A DNA stretch of 64,000 bases from assembly GCF_000331105.1 (NCBI RefSeq), contig NC_020054.1, positions 6,275,815 to 6,339,814 of the forward strand, read 5' to 3'. Positions 16,413-24,650 of this stretch are shown piece after piece. A program made the position numbers and the translations under genes. The notes under the pieces are model-generated. The model ran no database searches and was not told the DNA's origin. It saw only the letters and a list, made by a program, of their open reading frames with translations. How positions within the stretch are numbered: position 1 is the stretch's first letter; each line of letters starts with the position of its first letter. This DNA comes from Fibrella aestuarina BUZ 2 (GTDB lineage Bacteria; Bacteroidota; Bacteroidia; Cytophagales; Spirosomataceae).

Positions 16413-16714
16413 GAGTATCTAAGTGTTTATTGTTAAAATCTGGTTGTTTGCACATTAAGATCATGCACCCTTCATATGGTCACACTGCAATTTATTTTTG
16501 TTGTAAAAAAAGAGGATATAACTATTTCAAGTAACTGATAATCAGCCATAAAAAATTTTACAAATAGTATCCTTGTCTATAAGTACATAAAAATTTTACC
16601 CGATAGCCTGTGACGTCACCCAATCAATTCTGTCAGTAATACTCAAATACGATAGACTGTTCATTTGTTTTACAAGCGCAGATTTATCGGTTACGACTAG
16701 CGTTATCCGGCGAC
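16413..16714. other. AT-rich divergent regulatory region of the usher-like cassette
   Basis: This 302-base gap separates the divergent subunit and barrel genes and is markedly AT-rich compared with the window. On the plus strand ttcatttg (about 6 of 8 matches to TAnnTTTG) and tatccttg are possible weak -7 elements. No perfect octamer, operator palindrome or riboswitch was found. Confidence 0.5.
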
Positions 16715-19546
16715 ATGAAAAAAATAGTATTTTCTCTGTTACTTCTCTTTTTTTGGCACACGATTTCGGCGCTCGACAATAATTATGCCGGTATTATTGG
16801 CGTGGCTCAAAAACAAGTGGATGGCACGCCGGGCGAAACGTTTTCAAACATCATTACGCTGACAAATCCCACGGATCAAAGCAGCGATTTGCGGCTAACC
16901 TTAACCGCGCCGAAGGCGTTTCGGCTGCTGACTCAGTTACCCACCAAGCTGACGCTGGGCGCGCACTCGACGCGGCAGGTCGTGCTTAAGTTCATGATCG
17001 AACGTACCTGGACGGGTGAGGCTGGTACCGTGCGCATTGAATCGGCCCAGGCCAACGTCGCCGAGCCGTCGGTTAGCCAGTTTATGGTGCAGCCCAACCG
17101 CAATGCCCCCTCGGTGTTGTCGTTCACGCTGCTCGATGACGCCCCCCTGCTGGCACCCGGCCAGGATACGCTGTTTGTGCCGGTTCGTTTCTCCAACCAG
17201 AGCCCGCACGCCCGCGTCGTGCGCATCCGGCTGTACTCGCTACCCGACGGCTTTCGGCTTCCGCGCCCCTTTCTGGAAGCCAAACTGACCAACAACCGTG
17301 ACTCGACTCTCTACATTCCCTGCCTCACCACCGGCGCCCTCACCCGCGACCGCCGCTACGACCTCACGATTGAGGTGCAGGATGGCGATAAACCCGATAG
17401 ATCAGGGCCGTTTCTGGGGAGTATTATCTGTCGGCCGGTACTGCTGGCGTCGGCCAAACGCTTTACCGATCGGGACTTGCTGGGCGAGTCGCCGTTTGGG
17501 GTGGCCGTGGGGGTGGGTAAGCTCGGACGGGCGGGGTTGGTCAACGAACTACGTACCTGGGGGCAGCAGACGGTGGGCAAAGGGCGTCTCGATTTCAAAC
17601 TGTACTACCTCAACTACGCCCAGCTGAACTACCACGAACTGCGCGACACCTACGTGCACTACCAGCAGAACGACTTCGAGCTGCACGTGGGTAACCTCTA
17701 CGACATGCATGAACTATCGCTGATTGGTGTGGGCGTGCGGGCGGCAGGTACGTTCAGCAATGGCACGCGGGTCGAAGGCTGGGCGCTCCGCAACCAGTCG
17801 AACTGGCTGGCGGGGCTGGTGCCGTTCACGGGCAACAGTGTGGCGCAGTTTCAGGCCACGCAGCCACTCGCCGACCAGACGTATTCCATGCGCGTATCGG
17901 GTACGTTGCCACTGCCGGGCGAGGCGCGCTACGAACTGAGCAGCAGTTTTTACCAGCAACGGCGGCTCGAACGGGCGGGGCTCCTGCACTACGCGGCGGC
18001 CCAATGGCGGCTCAACGCCCAATCGACGCTGAAACTGCGCGTGGGCAACAGCTATGAGTACTCACCCGCCCAAGCGGGTCGCCAGCAACTCACGGGCTGG
18101 GCGGCAGGCGGCTCGTTCAACCACCTGACCAAATCACTCGACCTCTACACCTCGGCCTACATCAGCAGCCCGGTATATGGCGGCATTCAGCGGGGAGCTA
18201 CGTTGCTCGAACACAGCCTGACCTGGAAAAAATGGCGCTCGACCCGGCTCGCCTATCGTTATAGCCAGATCAAGTATAACCAGCTGGTACTGAGCACGCC
18301 CAGCGAGCTAACGAGTCGACAATACGGTAACACCGTGGCCGATCTCTACTGGGCACAGCAGATTGGGCGGTTGACGACCGTGCTGCGGCCTTACGTCTGG
18401 ATTCAGGATCAGGCGCTGCCCAGCGGCGTCAATCAGCGGGCCAACTCGTACCGGCTGATGGCCTCACTACGCTACGAAACCCGGCTGGGCGCCCGGCTTG
18501 AAGCGGGCATCGACGCGGGCCGCTTCGATCTGGTGACGCCGCCAACCAATGCGTTTCGGGTACCGTCGATGCGGTATGTTGGCTCGGTGGGCTACGGCAA
18601 CCTGACCCTGACGGCGCTGTATCAGCAGGGGCCTTTCCTCATCAACGATTACCAGACGGGGCAGGGTAACCCGGCGGGCTTCCGGCAGTTGTCGGTGGGG
18701 CCAACGGCGCACGTGAACCTGCTCGACGGGCGGCTGCGGGCTAACCTCGGCGCGGGTCTCACCTACAACAGCACGAGCCAATCGTGGAATGGCCTGCTCT
18801 ACAATTCGATTCATTTCCAGGCCAACCCGACGCTACGCTTCAATCTGGACATCAATACCTTGTCGTATGGGCAATTGTTGTCGGAGCTATCGGCGATGCC
18901 GGGGCAGGATACGCAGCTTCGGCTTGAAGTGGCCAAGACATTCCGGCGGTTGCCGGGGCAGTCGTCGCGGACGATGCGGCTGCGGTTTTTCGAAGATGAA
19001 AACAACAACCAGCGGAAAGACGGCAACGAGCAGTACCTGCCGGATCTGGTAGTGAACGTGAATGAAACGTCGATGCTGACCGACCGCAAAGGGCAGGTGG
19101 TTTGCAAAGACATTCCGCGCGGTACCTACACCATCCGGGCGGTCAGCAAGCTGAGCACGGGTGAGCCGGTCTGGTTTCAGGATACGGTGCAGGTCGTCAA
19201 CTCGGTCGAACTGGAACTGGGTATCCGCAAAACCTGGCGTACGGCGGGCCAACTGCGCTGCCAACGCGCCCGCTACGACAACCAACCCTGCGATCTGGAA
19301 CAGTACCGCGTTGAAACGACCGGCGCGGCGGGCGAACTCTACCGCACTTACGCCGACGCTGACGGCCGGTTTACGCTCTACCTGCCCGTGGGTACGTATC
19401 AACTCTCGGTGATTCCGGTGCAAACGCCCGCCAACCGCAAGCAAATCACGTACAACGTAGAAACGGGTGGTCAGCAGAAACAGCTCGACATCGACCTTGC
19501 ACCCAACAGCCGCCCCGTGCAATACAAGCGGTTCACGAAGAATTAA
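16715..19546 (+). CDS. Usher-like outer-membrane barrel with Ig and Cna/Sdr-like domains
   Basis: The 943-residue protein begins with a signal peptide (MKKIVFSLLLLFFWHTISA). Two Ig-like domains follow (about 20-125, with NIITLTNPTDQ, and 130-245, with FVPVRFSNQSPHARVV). From about 257 to 755 there are many amphipathic strands, including FELHVGNLYDMHELSLIGVG near 322-341, like the strand/plug region of alternative (CS1-type) ushers. At about 755-815 an Sdr/Cna-type domain appears (FFEDENNNQRKDGNEQYLPD), and a second Cna-like domain fills 850-935. The divergent neighbours encode chaperone- and subunit-like proteins. The usher role is inferred from this architecture and context. Confidence 0.6.
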   Translation: MKKIVFSLLLLFFWHTISALDNNYAGIIGVAQKQVDGTPGETFSNIITLTNPTDQSSDLRLTLTAPKAFRLLTQLPTKLTLGAHSTRQVVLKFMIERTWTGEAGTVRIESAQANVAEPSVSQFMVQPNRNAPSVLSFTLLDDAPLLAPGQDTLFVPVRFSNQSPHARVVRIRLYSLPDGFRLPRPFLEAKLTNNRDSTLYIPCLTTGALTRDRRYDLTIEVQDGDKPDRSGPFLGSIICRPVLLASAKRFTDRDLLGESPFGVAVGVGKLGRAGLVNELRTWGQQTVGKGRLDFKLYYLNYAQLNYHELRDTYVHYQQNDFELHVGNLYDMHELSLIGVGVRAAGTFSNGTRVEGWALRNQSNWLAGLVPFTGNSVAQFQATQPLADQTYSMRVSGTLPLPGEARYELSSSFYQQRRLERAGLLHYAAAQWRLNAQSTLKLRVGNSYEYSPAQAGRQQLTGWAAGGSFNHLTKSLDLYTSAYISSPVYGGIQRGATLLEHSLTWKKWRSTRLAYRYSQIKYNQLVLSTPSELTSRQYGNTVADLYWAQQIGRLTTVLRPYVWIQDQALPSGVNQRANSYRLMASLRYETRLGARLEAGIDAGRFDLVTPPTNAFRVPSMRYVGSVGYGNLTLTALYQQGPFLINDYQTGQGNPAGFRQLSVGPTAHVNLLDGRLRANLGAGLTYNSTSQSWNGLLYNSIHFQANPTLRFNLDINTLSYGQLLSELSAMPGQDTQLRLEVAKTFRRLPGQSSRTMRLRFFEDENNNQRKDGNEQYLPDLVVNVNETSMLTDRKGQVVCKDIPRGTYTIRAVSKLSTGEPVWFQDTVQVVNSVELELGIRKTWRTAGQLRCQRARYDNQPCDLEQYRVETTGAAGELYRTYADADGRFTLYLPVGTYQLSVIPVQTPANRKQITYNVETGGQQKQLDIDLAPNSRPVQYKRFTKN

Positions 19547-19548
19547 GG

Positions 19549-19650
19549 GTTGATGGTTAAGGTTTGACGTTTGCGCGCTCCGTTGCTCGTATTGGTTACC
19601 GCACTAACCTTAAACCTGAGCTCTTAAACTTTAAACGCTAAACCTCAAAC
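19549..19650. repeat. Degenerate TTTAAAC/GGTTTA inverted repeat
   Basis: The gap has repeated units such as ggttaaggtttgacgttt on the left and cctaaacc-type units (ccttaaacc, aactttaaacgctaaacc) on the right, forming a poor inverted repeat. It lies between the plus-strand usher-like gene and the minus-strand antiporter and resembles the element at 20843-20945. Confidence 0.45.
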
Positions 19651-20826
19651 TCCCTCTCCTTCCGGTTTGTAGCGGATAGTGCCGATGGTCATGGCGACGG
19701 AGGTGATGATGACAACAAGCGCCAGAATACCTTCCCGGAAGCCCGTTAGCTTAAGCGACGCGGGGATGTTCAGGTAGAGCAGGATGGTGATGAGCCCGCG
19801 CGGGGCAATCCAGTTGAGGGGGCGGAAACGCCCGACGTACAGCAGCCGGAGCAGCCCGCCCCGCACCGCCAGAATGACGACCACAAACAACGCCCCCACG
19901 ATGAGCGCATCGGTGTCGATGAGCGCCGACAGGTTGGTCGAATAGCCGAACAGCAGAAAGAAAAACGTGCGGATGATGAAGGCCCCTTCGGCCGTCAGGT
20001 TTTTGAGTTGCTCCAGTTCGCGCTCAAACAGATCGCTCTTGAAGACCTCGGCCAGCCGACCGCGAATAAAGAGTTCGGTATTGTTCAGAAACAGCCCGAA
20101 AATCAGCACCAGCACCAGCGACGACAGCTCGTAGATATCGGCAATGGCGTACACCAGCAGCAGCACCGAAATGATGGGAAGAAACTTAACCGGGTGGTTG
20201 ATCCGCCCGATCAGGTAGAGCAGGGCAAAACAGCAGATGATTGAGATAAAGCCCATGACCAGGATGTCACGCACAAACCCAAACGTCGCCGAGAGCACAG
20301 ACTGATCGCTGACAATCAGGAAGTTGTACAACATGATACTGATAATGGCCGCAAACGACGTCTCGTAAATCATGAACTCCCGCTGCCCGTCGGACAGTAC
20401 ACGGGTGGCCTGCCCCACAATGGAACTGCTGATGATGCTGAACGGCAGGGCGTTGATCAGGCATTTATAAAACGACTCGTCGAGCAGCACGAAAAGCATC
20501 GATGCCAGCAGCAGCGTCGTGATCACGATCGACAGCAGGGCCGTGAGCCCCGTGCGCCGAACGAGGCTAAATCGCTGGGGTTCAAGGTTCAGGTCGAGGC
20601 CACCTTCCAGCACCACCAGAATCAGCGCCAACGTACCCAGCGTCGAGATGGCCTCCGGTACGTAGGGGATGGTCAGGTTGAAAGAGTTGGTCAGTAGCCG
20701 CAACAGCGCCCCCATCGGCAGCAGCAACAGCACGGGCGGCGTCCGAAACCGACGGCTCAGCAGGTCAAACGCGTAGGAGATCAGTACGGCGGTGCTAAGG
20801 GCAATGATGAAGTAGGAAGTAGCCAA
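19645..20826 (-). CDS. Cation:proton antiporter (CPA1/NhaP-type)
   Basis: The product of about 393 residues has roughly 12 membrane helices from SYFIIALSTAVLISYAFDLL onward. Family blocks include TPPVLLLLPMGALLRLL, LALILVVLEGGLDLNL near 60-75, and ISSSIVGQATRVL near 130, with RPLNWIAPRGLITILLYL near the C-terminus. The sequence order matches the monovalent cation:proton antiporter-1 family of the inner membrane. No good ATG exists: TTG 20826 keeps the first helix, while a longer frame reading to 20916 would translate an inverted repeat. The two antiporters (this and NhaD) are not close relatives. Confidence 0.85.
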   Translation of the reverse strand: MATSYFIIALSTAVLISYAFDLLSRRFRTPPVLLLLPMGALLRLLTNSFNLTIPYVPEAISTLGTLALILVVLEGGLDLNLEPQRFSLVRRTGLTALLSIVITTLLLASMLFVLLDESFYKCLINALPFSIISSSIVGQATRVLSDGQREFMIYETSFAAIISIMLYNFLIVSDQSVLSATFGFVRDILVMGFISIICCFALLYLIGRINHPVKFLPIISVLLLVYAIADIYELSSLVLVLIFGLFLNNTELFIRGRLAEVFKSDLFERELEQLKNLTAEGAFIIRTFFFLLFGYSTNLSALIDTDALIVGALFVVVILAVRGGLLRLLYVGRFRPLNWIAPRGLITILLYLNIPASLKLTGFREGILALVVIITSVAMTIGTIRYKPEGEGV

Positions 20827-20842
20827 AGTAAACTGGTTTGCC

Positions 20843-20945
20843 GTTTGCGGTTTAACGGGTAAAGTTGACTGACGCAGGCGTATGGCTGACGCTGCATTGG
20901 CTACCTCGTTAGGCAACCTTGACCCTTACACGATAAACCGCAAAC
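20843..20945. repeat. Inverted repeat with GTTTGCGGTTTA ends
   Basis: Twelve perfect bases (gtttgcggttta at 20843-20854, taaaccgcaaac at 20934-20945) extend into an imperfect pairing over about 27 bases per arm. The element lies between the divergent antiporter and epimerase genes. Its ends resemble the units at 19549-19650. Confidence 0.5.
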
Positions 20946-20988
20946 TTCTTTTTGCTACCAAGTTAGGCGTGTTTGGTAATTTGAGCGC

Positions 20989-22005
20989 ATGGAACTGATT
21001 TTACACCGCTTCGAGTTGCGGCTTCGTCATACGTTTACCATTGCTCACGACAGCCGCGACGTACAGCAGACGCTGATTGTGGAACTGCGCGATGGCCCGC
21101 TCAGTGGCTTCGGTGAGGCCACGGCTAACCCCTACTACGGCATCACCATCGACCGGATGATGACCGACCTCGGCCAGGTACGTTCGCTGGTCGAAACCGC
21201 CGACTGGACCACCGCCGAAGGGCTTTGGGAAACCGTCCACGATGGGTTGAAGACGAATCCTTTTGCCCAGTGCGCCCTCGATGAGGCCGCCCATGACCTT
21301 GTGGCCAAACGCGCCGGCCAGCCGCTTTTCAAACACTGGGGCCTCGACGATACCACGCCGCGCCCACTCACCAATTACACCATCGGCCTCGACACGCCCG
21401 AGGTGATGGCAGCCAAGCTCCGCGAACTCCCCTGGCCGGTATATAAGATTAAATTAGGTCGGCAGGAAACCGACATGGCGACGCTCCGCTTGCTGCGACA
21501 ACAGACCGATAGTGTGTTCCGGATCGACGCCAACTGCGGCTGGACTGCCGACCAGACGATGGCGTTCATGCCCGAGCTGATCGACCTGGGTGTCGAGTTT
21601 GTGGAGCAGCCGCTGCCCGCGTCAGATTGGGACGGTATGGCGCGTCTCCGGGCCGACAGTCCGCTGCCCATTATTGCCGACGAAAGCTGCATCGTGGAAA
21701 CCGACGTGGCCCGTTGCGCCGATTTTTTTCACGGTATCAATGTGAAGCTCACCAAATGCGGCGGCCTGACGCCCGCCCGCCGGATGATCGCCGAAGCCCG
21801 GCAGCGCGGCCTGCGCGTGATGGTTGGCTGCATGACCGAATCGAGCGTGGGGATTTCGGCCATCGCACACCTGCTCCCCCTGCTCGATTACGTCGATATG
21901 GACGGTACCCTGCTGATTACCAATGATCCGGCCACGGGCGTCACCTTCGACTATGGCCGGGTCATCTACGCAACCGATAACGGCACCGGCGCCGCCCTCC
22001 GATGA
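20989..22005 (+). CDS. Dipeptide epimerase (enolase superfamily)
   Basis: The 338-residue protein is of the muconate-lactonizing/epimerase branch of the enolase superfamily. The KxK motif YKIKLG has K153 and K155; metal ligands are D180 (RIDANCGW), E206 (VEQPLP) and D231 (ADES). The second catalytic lysine is K253 in NVKLTKCGG. This residue set matches L-Ala-D/L-Glu-type dipeptide epimerases that invert amino acids of murein-derived dipeptides. The exact dipeptide cannot be read from sequence. It is the first gene of an overlapping trio. Confidence 0.9.
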   Translation: MELILHRFELRLRHTFTIAHDSRDVQQTLIVELRDGPLSGFGEATANPYYGITIDRMMTDLGQVRSLVETADWTTAEGLWETVHDGLKTNPFAQCALDEAAHDLVAKRAGQPLFKHWGLDDTTPRPLTNYTIGLDTPEVMAAKLRELPWPVYKIKLGRQETDMATLRLLRQQTDSVFRIDANCGWTADQTMAFMPELIDLGVEFVEQPLPASDWDGMARLRADSPLPIIADESCIVETDVARCADFFHGINVKLTKCGGLTPARRMIAEARQRGLRVMVGCMTESSVGISAIAHLLPLLDYVDMDGTLLITNDPATGVTFDYGRVIYATDNGTGAALR

Positions 22006-23087
22006 ACCATCCTTTCACCATCGACCAACAGCCCAACCGGACTATCGTGCACAGCCGCGACGGCGGACCGGAGCGAACGTACCTGTTCTTCTCGGGTACG
22101 TCGTATCTGGGCATCGCCCAACACCCGCAGATGCAGGCGCTGCTGACCGAAGGCATAGCGCGCTACGGGTTGCATTTTGGCTCGTCGCGCAACGGCAACC
22201 TGCAACTGGCGATTTACGAAGAAGCCGAGCAGAAACTAGCCCTGTGGACCGGGGCGGCGGCGGCGCTTACCACCTCGTCGGGCATGGTGGCGGGGCAGGT
22301 CGTTGTCGACTGGCTGGCCCGACAGCCGGCAACCGATGCGCTCGTACTGCAAACGGCGGGTACACACCCAGCCCTCTGGCATCCGCTGCTCAAGGCCCAG
22401 ACTGTGCCGTTTACGCCCGAAGGTCTGTTACCCGCCCTCGACCCCGCCGACCAACGCCCGCTTTGCATCCTGACCAACTCGGTGGATGCACTGCGGGGTG
22501 AGTACTACGATTTCAGTTGGCTGAGCAGCATTCGGCACCGGCGGGTGCTGCTCGTTGTCGACGATTCGCACGGCATTGGGGTGTTGCACGGGCGTCGGGG
22601 CATCTACCCGGAACTGGCCCAACTGGTAGAGAAGCAACTGCCCAACGTCACGTTTGTCGTGACGGCGTCGCTGGCGAAAGCGATGGGTCTGCCAGGCGGC
22701 GTGATACTGGGGCCGTCATTGCTGATCGAAAATTTGCGCCGAACGGCTTATTTCGGCGCCTGTTCACCCATGCCGCCCGCCTATGCCTATGCATTCGTAC
22801 ACGCCGGTCCGTTGTACAAAGACGCGCGTAAACGACTCGATGACAACGTAACGCTGGCCGAAAAACGGCTGATACCTACGGGCCTGTTTACGCACGGCGC
22901 AGGTTACCCCGTTTTCTACACCGACCACGACGAACTGTACCCGAAGCTGCTTAAACAGGGCATCTTCATCTATTCATTCGCCTACCCCACCCCGGCCGAC
23001 AAAGCCAATACCCGCATCGTTATCAGCGCGTACCATGAACCCAACGACATCGACAAACTGGCCGAGGCGATTCAGCACGTATTGTAG
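22002..23087 (+). CDS. Alpha-oxoamine synthase-like PLP enzyme (BioF/KBL type)
   Basis: The 361-residue fold-type I PLP enzyme has GTSYLGIAQHP near 32-42, SSRNGN in the substrate-binding region, DDSHGIGVLHG near 187-197, and the cofactor lysine K226 in TASLAKAMGLPGG. These blocks fit 8-amino-7-oxononanoate synthase and 2-amino-3-ketobutyrate ligase. However, no biotin or threonine genes are nearby. It overlaps the epimerase by 4 bp (ATGA), so it probably acts on a related amino-acid product. The actual substrate is unknown. Confidence 0.82.
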   Translation: MNHPFTIDQQPNRTIVHSRDGGPERTYLFFSGTSYLGIAQHPQMQALLTEGIARYGLHFGSSRNGNLQLAIYEEAEQKLALWTGAAAALTTSSGMVAGQVVVDWLARQPATDALVLQTAGTHPALWHPLLKAQTVPFTPEGLLPALDPADQRPLCILTNSVDALRGEYYDFSWLSSIRHRRVLLVVDDSHGIGVLHGRRGIYPELAQLVEKQLPNVTFVVTASLAKAMGLPGGVILGPSLLIENLRRTAYFGACSPMPPAYAYAFVHAGPLYKDARKRLDDNVTLAEKRLIPTGLFTHGAGYPVFYTDHDELYPKLLKQGIFIYSFAYPTPADKANTRIVISAYHEPNDIDKLAEAIQHVL

Positions 23088-24414
23088 CGTCGCCCTCCTT
23101 TGCGCCACCCTGGCAGCGACCCCGGCGCTGGCCCAATCGCCCAATCTGGGTAAAACGGACAAGCTGCTGGCCGATCTGCTGGCGAGTCGGCCGGACCAGT
23201 TCAGCGCGGTACTGGCCCATCCCGAGCGGCACGACGTGCAGATTATCTACACGCAGATCGACCGCGACGCGCAGAATCGGCCGTCGTTCCGCACGTTTCA
23301 GTACCGGGTCGATAAGGATCGTTACTTCTATCCGGCCAGTACGGTGAAACTACCGGCGGTGCTGATGGCGCTGGAAAAACTGAATAAGCTGGGTATCCCG
23401 CGCGACACGCCGATGATCACCGACTCAGCCTACAGCGGGCAAAAGCGGGTGTGGCGCGATACCACCGCCCGCAACGGAAAACCATCGGTAACGCACTACG
23501 CCAAAAAAATCCTGCTCGTCAGCGATAACGACGCTTATAACCGGCTGTATGAACTGCTGGGTCAATGTGCGTTCAACGACGACCTGCGGGCGAAAGGCTA
23601 CCTCGGTCACCGGTTCACGCACCGCCTTTCGCTACCGCTAACGCCCGATCAGAACGCGCACACCAACCCGGTTACGTTTCTGACGAATCAAAACACGTCG
23701 CCCGTCGTCAAGATCAGCGATATGGGTCAGCTCACGAAAACGCTGGATACCACGCTGGCCCGGCTAATGACGTCGCTGCCCGCTCAATTTTGTGATCACA
23801 CGCCTGCGCCAGCGGAGCGCATCCTGCGCGGGACCGGCTACATGGCCGGGGGTTCGTTCTACGCGGGCGATTCGCTGGTGAAACAGCCGTTCGACTTTAC
23901 GGGCCGCAACTGTTTTCCGCTGGAGGAGCAACAGGCGATTCTGCGGGCGGTGCTCTTTCCCGAAGCCGTACCGGCCAATCAACGCTTTCAGCTGACGCCC
24001 GACGACTACCGGTTTGTGTACCAGCATATGTCGCAGCTGCCCCGCGAAACGCGTTGGCCCAACTACCAGGCCGACCCGGCGTTGTACGATAGCTACTGCA
24101 AATTTCTGCTGGTTGGCGACCGAAAAACGCCCCTGCCCAGTTCGATCCGGATTTTCAATAAGGTAGGCGACGCCTACGGCTACCTGCTCGACAACGCCTA
24201 TATCGTGGATTTCGACAAGGGCATCGAGTTTATGGTCACGGCCATGATTTCGTGCAACAGCGACGGCATTTTCAACGATGACAAGTACGACTACGATACC
24301 GTGGGCTTCCCGTTCATGGGCAATCTGGGTCGGCTTATCTACGACTACGAAGCCACCCGAAAGAAACCCCGCCAACCCGATTTAAGCCGCTTCAAACTCA
24401 CGTATGGAGAATGA
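23035..24414 (+). CDS. Class A beta-lactamase-fold serine hydrolase
   Basis: The 459-residue protein has a signal peptide (VALLCATLAATPALAQ). The SxxK motif STVK is at 102-105 (YPASTVKLPAVLMALE), SDN at 163-165 (LVSDNDAYNRLYE), and KVG near 375 acts as the KTG equivalent. It is longer than a typical beta-lactamase (about 290) and lacks a clear Glu166-type omega loop, so it may be a peptidase or esterase instead. The start overlaps the previous gene by 53 bp in another frame. The overlap encodes the n-region of the signal peptide, so no shorter start is likely. A long hairpin follows the gene. Confidence 0.8.
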   Translation: MNPTTSTNWPRRFSTYCSVALLCATLAATPALAQSPNLGKTDKLLADLLASRPDQFSAVLAHPERHDVQIIYTQIDRDAQNRPSFRTFQYRVDKDRYFYPASTVKLPAVLMALEKLNKLGIPRDTPMITDSAYSGQKRVWRDTTARNGKPSVTHYAKKILLVSDNDAYNRLYELLGQCAFNDDLRAKGYLGHRFTHRLSLPLTPDQNAHTNPVTFLTNQNTSPVVKISDMGQLTKTLDTTLARLMTSLPAQFCDHTPAPAERILRGTGYMAGGSFYAGDSLVKQPFDFTGRNCFPLEEQQAILRAVLFPEAVPANQRFQLTPDDYRFVYQHMSQLPRETRWPNYQADPALYDSYCKFLLVGDRKTPLPSSIRIFNKVGDAYGYLLDNAYIVDFDKGIEFMVTAMISCNSDGIFNDDKYDYDTVGFPFMGNLGRLIYDYEATRKKPRQPDLSRFKLTYGE

Positions 24415-24451
24415 GTCAACTGGTTAATTAACTGTGGAATACCGTACTTTC

Positions 24452-24537
24452 TGTCAACCCGACGCCAGGAGGGATCTTGAGGCATCCTTGCTCACAGGTT
24501 AGGAGACGTCAAGGTCCCTCCTGGCGTCGGGATGACA
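24452..24537. terminator. 29-base-arm hairpin between convergent genes
   Basis: Arms 24452-24480 and 24509-24537 are inverted repeats with 27 of 29 matches. They lie between the plus-strand hydrolase (stop 24414) and the minus-strand permease (end 24651). The rest of the gap shows no gene or other clear signal. Confidence 0.65.
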
Positions 24538-24650
24538 ACACATCGTTATACGTACTCACTAACCAATCCGTTAAGTCGTATACATTGACGGTGTACGTTT
24601 TTCCTACGAAGACCAGTGGTATCCGGTAGAAAAAACGTCAGCCAGGTACG

